Of a stretch of 32,633 bases of DNA, positions 15,137 to 23,031 are shown one piece after another. Made by a program: the position numbers and the translations under genes. This DNA comes from Fibrobacterales bacterium (lineage in GTDB: Bacteria; Fibrobacterota; Fibrobacteria; Fibrobacterales; Fibrobacteraceae): positions 1 through 32,633 of the forward strand of contig BNUP01000011.1 in NCBI GenBank assembly GCA_025997455.1. The letters are read 5' to 3'. How positions within the stretch are numbered: the first letter of the stretch is position 1; each line of letters opens with the position of its first letter. Below the pieces are notes generated by a model. The model worked only from the letters and a program-made list of their open reading frames with translations, did not search any database and was not told the DNA's origin.

Positions 15137-16094
15137 TTCGAGTGGGGAAGTGTAAAACCGCCAACCCCTGTATTGCCTGTAAAATTATCATAGCATAACC
15201 CAAGAGCAGACTTGCGAGCATATTCTCGGCATTAACGGAGAATGAGGTCAGCGAAAGCATTGTCCATTCACGAACGCCTATTCCGTTGAATGAAATAGGT
15301 ATTGATGTAAGTAAAACTGTTATTGGGACTATCACAAAAACAAGTGAAAACGGAACGGAAATTCCTACAGCCTTAAAAATTGAAATCTGCATTAAAACAA
15401 CAAGAACCTGCATAAATATGGAGCCGATAAATGCCGAAACGAGGCGAATAGGATATGCGCGATAGATGCGAAGTTTTTGGAATTTGCCATCGCCAAACGG
15501 ATTATATATTAAAAACGCGCAGAACGCAACCAAAAATACACTCGCAAAAATCATAAACCAATTGGCGTATTTCGGTATGCGGAAGTCGTTTGGCAAAAGC
15601 GGATATGCGAGAAAATATAACAAACAGAGAGCCACAAGTCCAAAAATTTTTGCGACAAAAACCGATGCGATACTTCCCGAAAGAATTTTGTGCGTGCGAC
15701 CGAGTGCAACAGAACGGTAAATGTCTCCGCCGACTCCGCCGGGTGCGAGTAAGTTAAAAAAATACCCGACTACGGTGTATCGCAGGAGTGAGGAAAATTT
15801 CGGCTTAGTAGGTTCTGAAGAACTCGTTAAGAGGTCGTCAGAGTCCACCGAGATTACTTTTGTTTCAGTAGGAACTATTAAGAGATAATGCCATCTGAAC
15901 GCTTGGCTTAATATTATAATTTCGCTCAATAAAAATGCGAGCAAAAACCATTTCAGTTCGGCATTTTGCAATTGGACAACTACAGCCGCAATAGGAAATT
16001 TCCACAGAATTACCGCTACAAGAACCGCACTGATAACTAACTTTATGGCGAGTTTTGCAATTGGTGAAATTGTAAATTTTGCGGCATTTAACAT
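15114..16094 (-). CDS. UPF0104/LPG synthase transmembrane-domain membrane protein
   Basis: A 326-aa integral membrane protein with about eight hydrophobic segments. It resembles the flippase/lysylphosphatidylglycerol-synthase membrane domain family (FxxRWxxLL-like FRWHYLLIV, and GYFFNLLAPGGVGGDIYRSVALGR, a strongly conserved block). Members without the C-terminal synthase domain, as here, often sit beside glycosyltransferases and are thought to act in envelope lipid or glycan handling. It starts directly after the glycosyltransferase stop, as the last gene of the pgk operon. The final residues RRRVESRE are encoded by the GAGTAGA heptad repeat, which also supplies the stop. Confidence 0.8.
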   Translation of the reverse strand: MLNAAKFTISPIAKLAIKLVISAVLVAVILWKFPIAAVVVQLQNAELKWFLLAFLLSEIIILSQAFRWHYLLIVPTETKVISVDSDDLLTSSSEPTKPKFSSLLRYTVVGYFFNLLAPGGVGGDIYRSVALGRTHKILSGSIASVFVAKIFGLVALCLLYFLAYPLLPNDFRIPKYANWFMIFASVFLVAFCAFLIYNPFGDGKFQKLRIYRAYPIRLVSAFIGSIFMQVLVVLMQISIFKAVGISVPFSLVFVIVPITVLLTSIPISFNGIGVREWTMLSLTSFSVNAENMLASLLLGYAMIILQAIQGLAVLHFPTRRRVESRE

Positions 16095-17192
16095 TTATAC
16101 TCTCTCTAAAATTTCAAGCGTTTTTTTTGCCGTCTCTTCCCAAGAAAATTGCAATGCATAATTTCTCAATTTTTGCCTATATGAAAAATCGCAAGGTGAA
16201 TTTAACGCTTTTACAATTTGCTCGGCAATACTGTTTTCGTCTGTGGGACTAAAATAAAATGCCAAGTCGCCGCCAACTTCGGGAAGTGAACCTGTATTTG
16301 AACAAGCCACAGGAGTGCCGCACGCAAACGCCTCTAAAATCGGCAAACCGAAACCCTCGTAAATTGAAGGAAAAATGAACAGGTTTGCCAAATTGTAAAA
16401 ATCCACCAACTCCTCTTGAGTTAAGTAGCCCGTTTTAATTATATTTTCTCCGACCTTTAATTTATCGAATGATTTACCCGCGAGAACCAGAACGGAGTTT
16501 TCCGAAACTGCAATTTTTTCAAATGCGGAGATTAGTCGTTCAAGGTTTTTATTGGGTGCAAAATTTCCCACAAACAGGATGATTTTTTTATCCTGTTTTT
16601 CTCCTTGCGGAATTTTATACTTTTTAATTAAATATTCAACTTGCGATTTTTCTTTTATCACAAATTCTTCACTAACCCCCAAATGCACCACAGAAATTTT
16701 TTCTGGATTTATCTTGAAAGTTTTTATTATGTCATTTTTTGTGTTGTGCGAAACGGTTATAATATGATTTGCTCTTTTGCAGGAGAACCAAAACATAAAA
16801 TACAGGTATAAATACACCAACTTGCCGATGTGCTTGTATTTTTGCGGCATCAGTTTCGGGAAAAGCAAATGTGTTAAGTCGTGAATTGTTACAACGATTT
16901 TTCCGCGATAAAAAATTGGAATGTTGCAATGCGGAATGTGCAAAATATTGGGTTTGCATTTTTTTAATTTGCAATACGGAAAATTTATTTGCTCTTTTAA
17001 TCCGTAAATCGGTGAAGTAAAAGGAATAATCACAGATGAGCCGATGGGTCGCCCAATATATTCGGAATTACTTAATTTTTTTTCATCGCCAATTAACACG
17101 CCGTAATCTATGTGTTTCAACAAATTTCGCAAGTAAGTTCCCGCACCCATCCAAGCGAGCATTCGCGTATCTATCGCTATTTTTTTTCGCAT
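16095..17192 (-). CDS. Glycosyltransferase family 4-type (GT-B)
   Basis: A 365-aa protein with an N-terminal Rossmann half (MRKKIAIDTRML, GAGTYLRNLL; THDLTH motif near 125) and a C-terminal Glycos_transf_1 half (LFVGNFAPNKNLERLI and the nucleotide-sugar binding motif FPSIYEGFGLPILEAFACGT). It transfers an activated sugar in envelope polysaccharide or glycolipid synthesis; donor and acceptor are unknown. It overlaps the upstream methyltransferase by 16 bp and abuts the downstream UPF0104 gene, which indicates translational coupling. Confidence 0.9.
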   Translation of the reverse strand: MRKKIAIDTRMLAWMGAGTYLRNLLKHIDYGVLIGDEKKLSNSEYIGRPIGSSVIIPFTSPIYGLKEQINFPYCKLKKCKPNILHIPHCNIPIFYRGKIVVTIHDLTHLLFPKLMPQKYKHIGKLVYLYLYFMFWFSCKRANHIITVSHNTKNDIIKTFKINPEKISVVHLGVSEEFVIKEKSQVEYLIKKYKIPQGEKQDKKIILFVGNFAPNKNLERLISAFEKIAVSENSVLVLAGKSFDKLKVGENIIKTGYLTQEELVDFYNLANLFIFPSIYEGFGLPILEAFACGTPVACSNTGSLPEVGGDLAFYFSPTDENSIAEQIVKALNSPCDFSYRQKLRNYALQFSWEETAKKTLEILERV

Positions 17193-17902
17193 ATAGTTAA
17201 TAAATTTAATTTGAATGCAATTTTAGGTTTGAAAAATTTCCTGTTGCCTGTTATGGCGAGAAGTGCGCCGAAAATGCAATTCATCAGGCGAGCGAGAATC
17301 CAAGTCAGCGGTTTTATTCTGTGAAAAAAAGACCGAAAACCGTCTCTGTGAATTATGGTAAAACCCGAATCCTGCACGAGATTATCGATTCGATTTCGCG
17401 TGAGAATTAAGGAGTGAGAGTAGTCGCCGTCAAAATAGTCTGCTCCCCAATCCAAAAAATCGGGGTGAAAGAGGAGAAGCCGCCCGCTTGATTCCGTGTT
17501 GCTTAATTCAGAGTTGCCGCTTTTAAGCAGAGTGCGAATTTCGCCCAATACTTTTAACGCCTCCTGCCAATCCTTAAAGTGCTCAAAAATGTGGCACATT
17601 ATCACCAAGTCAAAACTGCCTTTTTCGAGTTCGGAAGGAAAGGGGGGAACTGTCGCGGTTAAACATTTTATTCCGTGTTCATTCAAGTGCTCGCAAAGAA
17701 TTTCATTTGCCTCAATTCCCGTGTAATCTGCACCGAGATTTTTTACAAAACCTGCAAGTGCTCCGCGCCCTACTCCTATCTCTAAAACTTTACTGCCTTC
17801 CCGAATATTTGCATTTTTTAGCAAATTCGGTAAAAGATATTTTTCTTGAAACACCGCCAATTTACCGGCGGGTCTGTTTAAGTAAAAATCATAAAAAGGC
17901 AT
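17177..17902 (-). CDS. SAM-dependent methyltransferase (class I)
   Basis: A 241-aa protein. The SAM-binding signature is VLEIGVGRGALAGFVKNLGA (motif I, about 40-60) with an acidic strand end in YTGIEAN and motif IV-like FDLVIMCHIFEHF. The C-terminal part is hydrophobic and basic and may touch membrane (RIKPLTWILARLMNCIFGALLAI). Methyltransferases of this form are common in polysaccharide and lipid clusters, which fits the glycosyltransferase downstream. It lies 6 bp after pgk. The substrate is unknown. Confidence 0.85.
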   Translation of the reverse strand: MPFYDFYLNRPAGKLAVFQEKYLLPNLLKNANIREGSKVLEIGVGRGALAGFVKNLGADYTGIEANEILCEHLNEHGIKCLTATVPPFPSELEKGSFDLVIMCHIFEHFKDWQEALKVLGEIRTLLKSGNSELSNTESSGRLLLFHPDFLDWGADYFDGDYSHSLILTRNRIDNLVQDSGFTIIHRDGFRSFFHRIKPLTWILARLMNCIFGALLAITGNRKFFKPKIAFKLNLLTICEKK

Positions 17903-17908
17903 TTGGGT

Positions 17909-19165
17909 TTACTTATCGCTCAGTGCTGCAACACCCGGAAGTTCCTTGCCTTCCAAAAATTCAAGCGAGGCTCCGCCGCCGGTTGAGGTATGAGTGACCT
18001 TTTTGTCCGCACCGTATTTCTTTGCCGCAGTAGCAGTATCACCGCCGCCTATAACGGTTATCGCTCCGCCTTCGGTAGCCTTAACAATTGCATCTGCCAT
18101 CGCTTTTGTTGCTTTCTCAAAAGCCTCAAATTCAAACACGCCTGCGGGACCATTCCAAACTATCGTCTTGGAATCCAAAATTGCTTTCACAAAAAGTTCG
18201 CTCGATTTGGGACCAACATCTAAACCCATCCAACCGTCGGGAATACCCGTGTTGTCGTCTGCGGATTTTACGGAGGCATCTGCCGCGAATTTGTCGGCAA
18301 TAATATAATCTATGGGCAAAATAATTTCCTTTCCGTTCTTTTTTGCCTTTTCAATAAGTTCAGGGACAATTTTCGCACCTTCTTCGTCAAAGAGAGATGC
18401 TCCTATCGCAAGGTTGTTTATGACTTTTTTGAAAGTAAAAGCCATACCGCCGCCAATTATAATTTTATCCGCTTTGTCTAAGAGATTGTTGATGAGTTGA
18501 ATTTTATCCGCAACTTTTGCTCCGCCGAGAATCGCCAAAAGCGGGCGTTTGGGATTATCCAAAACCGCAGTGAATGCATCGAGTTCTTTTTTCATCAAGT
18601 AGCCGCTTGCACGCAGTGCGTATCCCTCGCCGAGCATCGATGAGTGGGCACGATGTGCGGTGCCAAAAGCATCGTTAATATACACATCGCCGAGTTTGGA
18701 AAGCGATGCACGAAATTCCTTAACTTTTGCGGGGTCGGCTTTAATTTTTTCTTCGGTGCCGTCGGCATTTTTAATTTTCGCTTTGCCTTCTTCTTCCAAA
18801 TGGAAACGCAAATTTTCGAGGAGAATCACATCGCCGGGTTTTGCCGCCGCACATTCTTTTTCAACTTCCGCACCAACGCTTTCTGTTAAGAATTTAACAG
18901 ATTTTCCGAGAAGTGTCTGCAATTTTTCCGCAACGGGTCTGAGTGAATATTTTCCGTTCGGTTTGCCGTCCGGTCTTCCCAAGTGACTCGCCAAAATAAC
19001 TGCCGCTCCTTTATCGAGTGCATATTTTATTGTAGGCAGTGCAGCCTCTATGCGCTTGGTGTTGGTGATTTCGTTGGTGACCTTGTCTTGCGGAACATTA
19101 AAATCCACGCGAATAAATGCACGCTTACCTTTCAGGTCTAAGTCCTCTATAAAGAGTTTTGACAT
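17909..19165 (-). CDS. pgk: Phosphoglycerate kinase
   Basis: A 418-aa protein of the usual length, with a clear ribosome-binding site (AAAGGAGATGAACAATG). It catalyses the reversible ATP-forming step 1,3-bisphosphoglycerate to 3-phosphoglycerate. Motifs are FIRVDFNVP at the N-terminus, SHLGRPDGK, LLENLRFH, AILGGAKVADKI, and the nucleotide-binding GGGDTATAA and THTSTGGGASLEFLEG near the end. It is the first gene of a tight operon with a methyltransferase, glycosyltransferase and membrane protein, an unusual setting for a glycolytic enzyme. Confidence 0.97.
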   Translation of the reverse strand: MSKLFIEDLDLKGKRAFIRVDFNVPQDKVTNEITNTKRIEAALPTIKYALDKGAAVILASHLGRPDGKPNGKYSLRPVAEKLQTLLGKSVKFLTESVGAEVEKECAAAKPGDVILLENLRFHLEEEGKAKIKNADGTEEKIKADPAKVKEFRASLSKLGDVYINDAFGTAHRAHSSMLGEGYALRASGYLMKKELDAFTAVLDNPKRPLLAILGGAKVADKIQLINNLLDKADKIIIGGGMAFTFKKVINNLAIGASLFDEEGAKIVPELIEKAKKNGKEIILPIDYIIADKFAADASVKSADDNTGIPDGWMGLDVGPKSSELFVKAILDSKTIVWNGPAGVFEFEAFEKATKAMADAIVKATEGGAITVIGGGDTATAAKKYGADKKVTHTSTGGGASLEFLEGKELPGVAALSDK

Positions 19166-19198
19166 TGTTCATCTCCTTTTCAAAGAAAATTCGTTATG

Positions 19199-19297
19199 GG
19201 GAAGGTAGAAAACTCACTCGGCGGTGCAGGGGTATAGGGTATGGGGTATGGGGTGTGGGGAATAGAGTGTAAAGTTGAAAGTGGGGGTATAGGGTCG
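19199..19297. repeat. Heptad repeat tract upstream of pgk
   Basis: It starts with GGGGAAGGTAGAAAA (the start-proximal box for pgk on the minus strand) and the linker ACTCGGCGGTGCA. Units follow in steady 7-bp phase: GGGGTAT, AGGGTAT, GGGGTAT, GGGGTGT, GGGGAAT, AGAGTGT, AAAGTTG, AAAGTGG. It shows that the unit types are phase-locked to one another. Confidence 0.8.
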
Positions 19298-19330
19298 GCT
19301 ACGCTCACCGACTGTACCCCGTCACTTGGG
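19292..19330 (-). repeat. Array 3' element, diverged copy (copy 0)
   Basis: GGGTCGGCTACGCTCACCGA, then CTGTACCCCGTCACTTGGG, is recognisably the same core as the other eight elements (GGGTCGGCTACGATTGCCGG). It lies 6 bp beyond the stop of the decayed coiled-coil gene and runs into a heptad tract. Confidence 0.55.
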
Positions 19331-19335
19331 AGCAC

Positions 19336-19694
19336 TTACCATGCCTTTACGCTATGCCCCTTTGGAAAATCCAAAATGCTCACATTTAAAACATCGGGCT
19401 GTTTCAAAACAAAAAGTCCGAGATTTAGAGCGTGGTTAATCTGCCGTTTATCAGCAAAGGCAAATGTCATTGCACCGTATATTTCTTTACAATGCCGGGA
19501 GCAACTACGCTTTCTATCAGGGTGCCGATTTTATTGCTCAGGTTGCCTACAATAGCATTGTTCTTTTTCAAGCCTTCGGCAACTTCCCTTAAATCTTCAC
19601 TAACAGCATCTAGCCTCGCATCGTGCTCGGCTTGCTCACGCGCATACTTGGCATCGCGCTCAACAAATATTTGTCTCAGTTCTTCTACGGTCAT
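19336..19694 (-). pseudogene. Decayed coiled-coil/nuclease-fold gene with internal deletion and frameshift
   Basis: The 5' part reads 75 residues (MTVEELRQIFVERDAKYARE..., then GTLIESVVAPGIVKKYTVQ, stop at 19467). After VAPGIVKK another frame continues IYGAMTFAFADKRQINHALN, then FVLKQPDVLNVSILDFPKGH...KAW, to a stop at 19336. That matches the C-terminus of the paralogues at 20588 and 22239. About 100 codons of the nuclease-like domain are missing and the two halves are out of frame. The ribosome-binding site (AAGGAGTTGTTATG) and promoter-side sequence are the same as for the paralogues. It is possible, but unsupported, that the 75-aa product is still made. Confidence 0.8.
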
Positions 19695-19789
19695 AACAAC
19701 TCCTTCTTGTGTTTGCTCTTTAGACGCCTCTCAAACCACAAAATGAATTATAAATATACAAAAACAAAACCAACGGATTTCGCATTTGC

Positions 19790-19847
19790 AAAACCCAAAC
19801 ACACAGCTCGGCTACGATCTCCGGGCGTGGGTTGGATCTTGGGGGGG
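19790..19847 (-). repeat. Array 3' element, copy 1
   Basis: AAACCCAAACACACAGCTCG to TGGGTTGGATCTTGGGGGGG, 8 bp beyond the stop of the DUF2335 gene at 19855. An outer CCCAC-like arm pairs with GTGGG and an inner CGGC-type arm is partly lost. Confidence 0.8.
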
Positions 19848-19854
19848 AGGAAGG

Positions 19855-20220
19855 TCATCTCCCATTGACCCCCTTGATAGCGGCAACGGCTATTGCCCCA
19901 AAACCGGATACGACCACATCCACAGAGGCAACTTCCTTATCGAAAACTATGCACAACGCCGCCAATCCTAAAACCATAGCGAACAACAACACAGTAAACC
20001 ACTGCCCACGAGTTTTGAATCTTGTGTCCCGATCCAAAATTTTGTTGCCCATACTCAGTCTGTGCGACAAAGCCTCCTCCGTCATTTTCATAATCCGCTC
20101 AGGGAACGATGGATCTACCTGTTGCAACCCTCTCATGATTTCGGGGTGCGGAACATCGCCTTGATAAAAAGTTGTCGTTTGCACGCGAATTGGTGTATCA
20201 CTTGGATTTGGCACTATCAA
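19855..20220 (-). CDS. DUF2335-type membrane protein (paralogue 1)
   Basis: A 121-aa protein with the layout of DUF2335: FYQGDVPHPEIMRGLQQVDPSFPERIMKM (substrate-like proline/glutamate segment), a basic linker KTRGQW, then two membrane helices (FTVLLFAMVLGLAALCIVF and VVVSGFGAIAVAAIKG). The function of the family is unknown; relatives are frequent in phages and accessory islands. It starts inside the 3' end of the preceding small gene (23-bp overlap) and so is probably translationally coupled to it. The same two-gene pair recurs at 24274-24826. The C-terminus GVNGR and following bases are the same in both copies. Confidence 0.75.
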   Translation of the reverse strand: MIVPNPSDTPIRVQTTTFYQGDVPHPEIMRGLQQVDPSFPERIMKMTEEALSHRLSMGNKILDRDTRFKTRGQWFTVLLFAMVLGLAALCIVFDKEVASVDVVVSGFGAIAVAAIKGVNGR

Positions 20221-20401
20221 TAGCCCCCTGCATCAAATCACTCACTTCCCGAAACGCTTTCCCCACCTCCGCAAAAGCAGTACCCATAGTTATCGGCTCA
20301 TTTGGGTCAAAAACATCCTTGGGTAAACCAGAAGAGGGAAACAAAGTAAAAGAAGCCATCCCGGTAGAGACGAGCGAGCAAAATTGGTGTACTTTATTCA
20401 T
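20198..20401 (-). CDS. Small conserved protein paired with DUF2335 (paralogue 1)
   Basis: A 67-aa protein from the ATG at 20401 (MNKVHQFCSLVSTGM), with GAGAGGAAAAAAGATATG upstream. A longer frame exists only because a REP is open upstream. It shares with the 24629 protein a hydrophobic start, a loop with LFP, and an AFAxxxxxFRxxSxxMQxAID helix at the C-terminus. I do not recognise the family. The constant pairing with DUF2335 and overlapping translation suggest they act together, perhaps with the small protein as regulator or partner subunit. Confidence 0.65.
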   Translation of the reverse strand: MNKVHQFCSLVSTGMASFTLFPSSGLPKDVFDPNEPITMGTAFAEVGKAFREVSDLMQGAIDSAKSK

Positions 20402-20450
20402 ATCTTTTTTCCTCTCTTCTAAATATACAAAAATAAAACAACCGCCATCG

Positions 20451-20505
20451 GTAGGGGCGGCATTTATGCCGCCCAACTACAGGGTTGCATCAATGCAACC
20501 CCTAC
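20451..20505. repeat. Inverted REP pair (REPIN)
   Basis: 20451-20474 (+) has stem GGGCGGCAT; 20482-20505 (-) has stem GGGTTGCAT with loop CA. They are 7 bp apart, head to head, so the two stem versions are combined in one unit. An identical pair lies at 22102-22156. Confidence 0.88.
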
Positions 20506-20532
20506 CGAAAACAAAACCAATTTCGCATTTGC

Positions 20533-20586
20533 AAAACCCAAACACACGGGTCGGCTGTGCTCGCCGGGCGTGGGATGTCCCTTGGG
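20533..20586 (-). repeat. Array 3' element, copy 2
   Basis: AAAACCCAAACACACGGGTC, then GGCTGTGCTCGCCGGGCGTG, ends one base before the stop of the 20588 gene. Same core as copy 1, with the gene-proximal arm GGGATGTCCCTTGGG. Confidence 0.82.
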
Positions 20587-20587
20587 T

Positions 20588-21328
20588 CTACCACGCCTTA
20601 GCCTTGCAGCCTTCGGGGAATTCCATAATCTCAGTGCCCACAATATCAGGTTGCTTTAGCACATAAAAACCTTGCCTCAAGGCATAATCAATATGAGATT
20701 CCTTTGCTACGGCAAAAGAAAATGCTCCGTATATGTTTTTGCCTTTGAACCGGCTTAAGGTTCTCATTAGTTCCATCCGCAGTACATGCTTATCAATATC
20801 TTTTTTATGAAGTTCTGTTTTAGATTCTACGGCTATTACAAATTTTCCGTTCTCTAACAGTGTGTCAATTTCTGCTAAGTTAAGATCAATATTATAATCA
20901 TCAGAAAGCACAACCTCAGCGGAGACAGAATCGAAATGAAAGCCTTTCTCGTTGAATTTCTCAACAATCCCAGGTGCAACAATACTCTCTACCAGTTTGC
21001 CGACCTTTCTTGTTAAACGCTTCATTTCAAAGGTATTGTCGTCAAGTTTACGGTTATTTTCATCAAGCCTGCGATTGTTGTCGTCAAGTCTGCGATTGTT
21101 GTCGTCAAGCCTGCGATTGTTGTCGTCAAGCCTGCGATTGTTGTCGTCAAGCCTGCGATTGTTGTCGTCAAGCCTGCGATTGGTCGCATCCATCCTCTCT
21201 CCGAGCGAACGAATTTGTGCATCAGTTTTGGCAAACCTCGCATCTGTCTTGGCATCGCGCTCGGCTTGCTCACGCACATACTTAGCATCACGCTCAACAA
21301 ATATTTGTCTCAGTTCTTCTACGGTCAT
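20588..21328 (-). CDS. Coiled-coil protein with PD-(D/E)XK-nuclease-like C-terminus (long copy)
   Basis: A 246-aa protein. Residues 1-115 are a charged helix predicted to coil (MTVEELRQIFVERDAKYVRE...), including five extra LDDNNRR heptads (53-87). Residues 120-246 resemble the DUF3782-like restriction-endonuclease fold: AEIDTLLENGKFVIAVESKTE gives Asp155, Glu168 and Lys170 as a candidate active site. The function is unknown; related proteins are multicopy in some genomes and have been likened to nucleases or mobile-element proteins. It has a good ribosome-binding site (AAAGGAGTTGTTATG). The C-terminal half is virtually identical to the 22239 gene, so duplication is recent. Confidence 0.7.
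   Translation of the reverse strand: MTVEELRQIFVERDAKYVREQAERDAKTDARFAKTDAQIRSLGERMDATNRRLDDNNRRLDDNNRRLDDNNRRLDDNNRRLDDNNRRLDENNRKLDDNTFEMKRLTRKVGKLVESIVAPGIVEKFNEKGFHFDSVSAEVVLSDDYNIDLNLAEIDTLLENGKFVIAVESKTELHKKDIDKHVLRMELMRTLSRFKGKNIYGAFSFAVAKESHIDYALRQGFYVLKQPDIVGTEIMEFPEGCKAKAW
21064..21181 (-). repeat. 21-bp tandem repeat encoding LDDNNRR (five extra units)
   Basis: Five near-perfect 21-bp units (GCGATTGTTGTCGTCAAGC type) between 21073 and 21177. The neighbouring paralogue has none of them (exact length difference 105 bp). Each unit encodes one coiled-coil heptad. Confidence 0.92.
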
Positions 21329-21423
21329 AACAACTCCTTTTGGTGTTTGCTCTTTAGACGCATCTCAAACCACAAAATGAATTATAAATATACAAAAACA
21401 AAACCAACGGATTTCGCATTTGC

Positions 21424-21479
21424 AAAACCCAAACACACGGCTCGGCTACGATCTCCGGGCGTGGGTTGGCAATTGGGGT
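21424..21479 (-). repeat. Array 3' element, copy 3
   Basis: AAAACCCAAACACACGGCTC, then GGCTACGATCTCCGGGCGTG, then GGTTGGCAATTGGGG; two bases before the stop of the PIN-domain gene. Confidence 0.82.
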
Positions 21480-21480
21480 A

Positions 21481-21858
21481 TCATATATCCCATGGATTTT
21501 TGATTTCAATGTTTGAAATATTTTTAAAATCTTTGACATTACGCGTAACTATCACAAAATTATGTACTATCGCTGTTGCCGCAACAATGGCATCGTGCAA
21601 TTTTATTTTATAAATTCTGCGTATGTCAATTGTTTTATTGATTACTGCATTATCAATAGGTACAATACTGGCATAGCTTACAAAATCTATCATTTGTTGC
21701 CCCACATTCGCAAAACCCAACAATTCCATTTTATTTATAGCAGACAGGTTCACGCCTTTATTTATTATATCAAACAAACATTGCTGCACAGTTATCGGAA
21801 ACTGCCCACTCATAAAATCTATAACTACATTTGTGTCTAATAGGAATCTCGATTCCAT
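21481..21858 (-). CDS. PIN-domain toxin, VapC-like
   Basis: A 125-aa protein from the ATG at 21858 (MESRFLLDTNVVIDFMSGQF). PIN-fold acidic residues are in place: LLDTN (Asp8), INKMELLGF (Glu), KLHDAIVAATA (Asp) and VTRNVKDF (Asp). VapC toxins are Mg-dependent RNases that cut tRNA or rRNA. The start lies within the 3' end of the preceding gene (22-bp overlap), the usual antitoxin-toxin layout. The toxin is followed at once by an array element. Confidence 0.88.
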   Translation of the reverse strand: MESRFLLDTNVVIDFMSGQFPITVQQCLFDIINKGVNLSAINKMELLGFANVGQQMIDFVSYASIVPIDNAVINKTIDIRRIYKIKLHDAIVAATAIVHNFVIVTRNVKDFKNISNIEIKNPWDI

Positions 21859-22052
21859 TCGTTCCTCATTTGGACTAGCTCTTTTTGCAACTCTTCGCCT
21901 TGTTCCTTGGATATGCAACCAAAAAAACGCTCCGCGAAAGTCGGTTGGGCAATGCTTTCTGTGGGCGTAATAAGACGCACCAAATCGACTCGCTCCATGT
22001 CTCGGAGAAAGTCTATTGCCTTAGGATTTCTGAGTTCTACCGTTAATGTCAT
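21837..22052 (-). CDS. Putative antitoxin of the PIN-domain toxin
   Basis: A 71-aa protein from the ATG at 22052 (MTLTVELRNPKAIDFLRDME), with AAAGGAAAAAAGATATG upstream. Its position directly before the VapC-like gene, its overlap with it and its small charged sequence (EQGEELQKELVQMRNEWNRDSY at the C-terminus, likely the toxin-wrapping tail) support an antitoxin. The N-terminus could be a short DNA-binding or dimerisation part. The longer frame to 22127 is a translated REP and is rejected. Confidence 0.72.
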   Translation of the reverse strand: MTLTVELRNPKAIDFLRDMERVDLVRLITPTESIAQPTFAERFFGCISKEQGEELQKELVQMRNEWNRDSY

Positions 22053-22101
22053 ATCTTTTTTCCTTTCTTCTAAATATACAAAAATAAAACAACCGCCATC
22101 G

Positions 22102-22156
22102 GTAGGGGCGGCATTTATGCCGCCCAACTACAGGGTTGCATCAATGCAACCCCTAC
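22102..22156. repeat. Inverted REP pair (REPIN), second copy
   Basis: Identical to 20451-20505, offset by 1651 bp, as part of the ~1-kb direct duplication. Confidence 0.88.
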
Positions 22157-22183
22157 CGAAAACAAAACCAATTTCGCATTTGC

Positions 22184-22237
22184 AAAACCCAAACACACGG
22201 GTCGGCTGTGCTCGCCGGGCGTGGGATGTCCCTTGGG
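22184..22237 (-). repeat. Array 3' element, copy 4
   Basis: Identical to copy 2; next to the stop of the short coiled-coil paralogue. Confidence 0.82.
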
Positions 22238-22238
22238 T

Positions 22239-22874
22239 CTACCACGCCTTAGCCTTGCAGCCTTCGGGGAATTCCATAATCTCAGTGCCCACAATATCAG
22301 GTTGCTTTAGCACATAAAAACCTTGCCTCAAGGCATAATCAATATGAGATTCCTTTGCTACGGCAAAAGAAAATGCTCCGTATATGTTTTTGCCTTTGAA
22401 CCGGCTTAAGGTTCTCATTAGTTCCATCCGCAGTACATGCTTATCAATATCTTTTTTATGAAGTTCTGTTTTAGATTCTACGGCTATTACAAATTTTCCG
22501 TTCTCTAACAGTGTGTCAATTTCTGCTAAGTTAAGATCAATATTATAATCATCAGAAAGCACAACCTCAGCGGAGACAGAATCGAAATGAAAGCCTTTCT
22601 CGTTGAATTTCTCAACAATCCCAGGTGCAACAATACTCTCTACCAGTTTGCCGACCTTTCTTGTTAAACGCTTCATTTCAAAGGTATTGTCGTCAAGTTT
22701 ACGGTTATTTTCATCAAGCCTGCGATTGGTCGCATCCATCCTCTCTCCGAGCGAACGAATTTGCACATCAGTTTTGGCAAACCTCGCATCTGTCTTGGCA
22801 TCGCGCTCGGCTTGCTCACGCGCGTACTTGGCATCGCGCTCAACAAATATTTGTCTCAGTTCTTCTACGGTCAT
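22239..22874 (-). CDS. Coiled-coil protein with PD-(D/E)XK-nuclease-like C-terminus (short copy)
   Basis: A 211-aa paralogue of the 20588 gene lacking the five LDDNNRR repeats. Everything from LDENNRK to the C-terminus appears identical; only a few substitutions occur before it (for example TDVQ for TDAQ). The candidate active-site residues are Asp120, Glu133 and Lys135. The upstream region (CCAAAAGGAGTTGTTATG) and promoter-side sequence are shared with the other two copies. The shorter coil may be the older state, since the repeats in the long copy look freshly expanded. Confidence 0.7.
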   Translation of the reverse strand: MTVEELRQIFVERDAKYAREQAERDAKTDARFAKTDVQIRSLGERMDATNRRLDENNRKLDDNTFEMKRLTRKVGKLVESIVAPGIVEKFNEKGFHFDSVSAEVVLSDDYNIDLNLAEIDTLLENGKFVIAVESKTELHKKDIDKHVLRMELMRTLSRFKGKNIYGAFSFAVAKESHIDYALRQGFYVLKQPDIVGTEIMEFPEGCKAKAW

Positions 22875-22969
22875 AACAACTCCTTTTGGTGTTTGCTATT
22901 TAGACGCCTCTCAAACCACAAAATGAATTCTAAATGTACAAAAACAAAACCAACGGATTTCGCATTCAC

Positions 22970-23028
22970 AAAACCCAAACCCACGGCTCGGCTGTGCTCG
23001 CCGGGCATGGGTTGGATCTTGGGGGAGG
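22970..23028 (-). repeat. Array 3' element, copy 5
   Basis: AAAACCCAAACCCACGGCTC, then GGCTGTGCTCGCCGGGCATG, then GGTTGGATCTTGGGGG; a few bases before the stop at 23032. Confidence 0.82.
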
Positions 23029-23031
23029 GGG

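Noticed and set aside
21064..21181. CRISPR array
   Set aside because: The 21-bp units are directly abutting without spacers and encode LDDNNRR in frame within a coiled coil.
20951..21380. Plus-strand frame over the coiled-coil gene (SSSLRLLSSSLRLL repeats)
   Set aside because: Antisense shadow of the 21-bp repeats; the minus-strand frame has the ribosome-binding site and a homologous copy.
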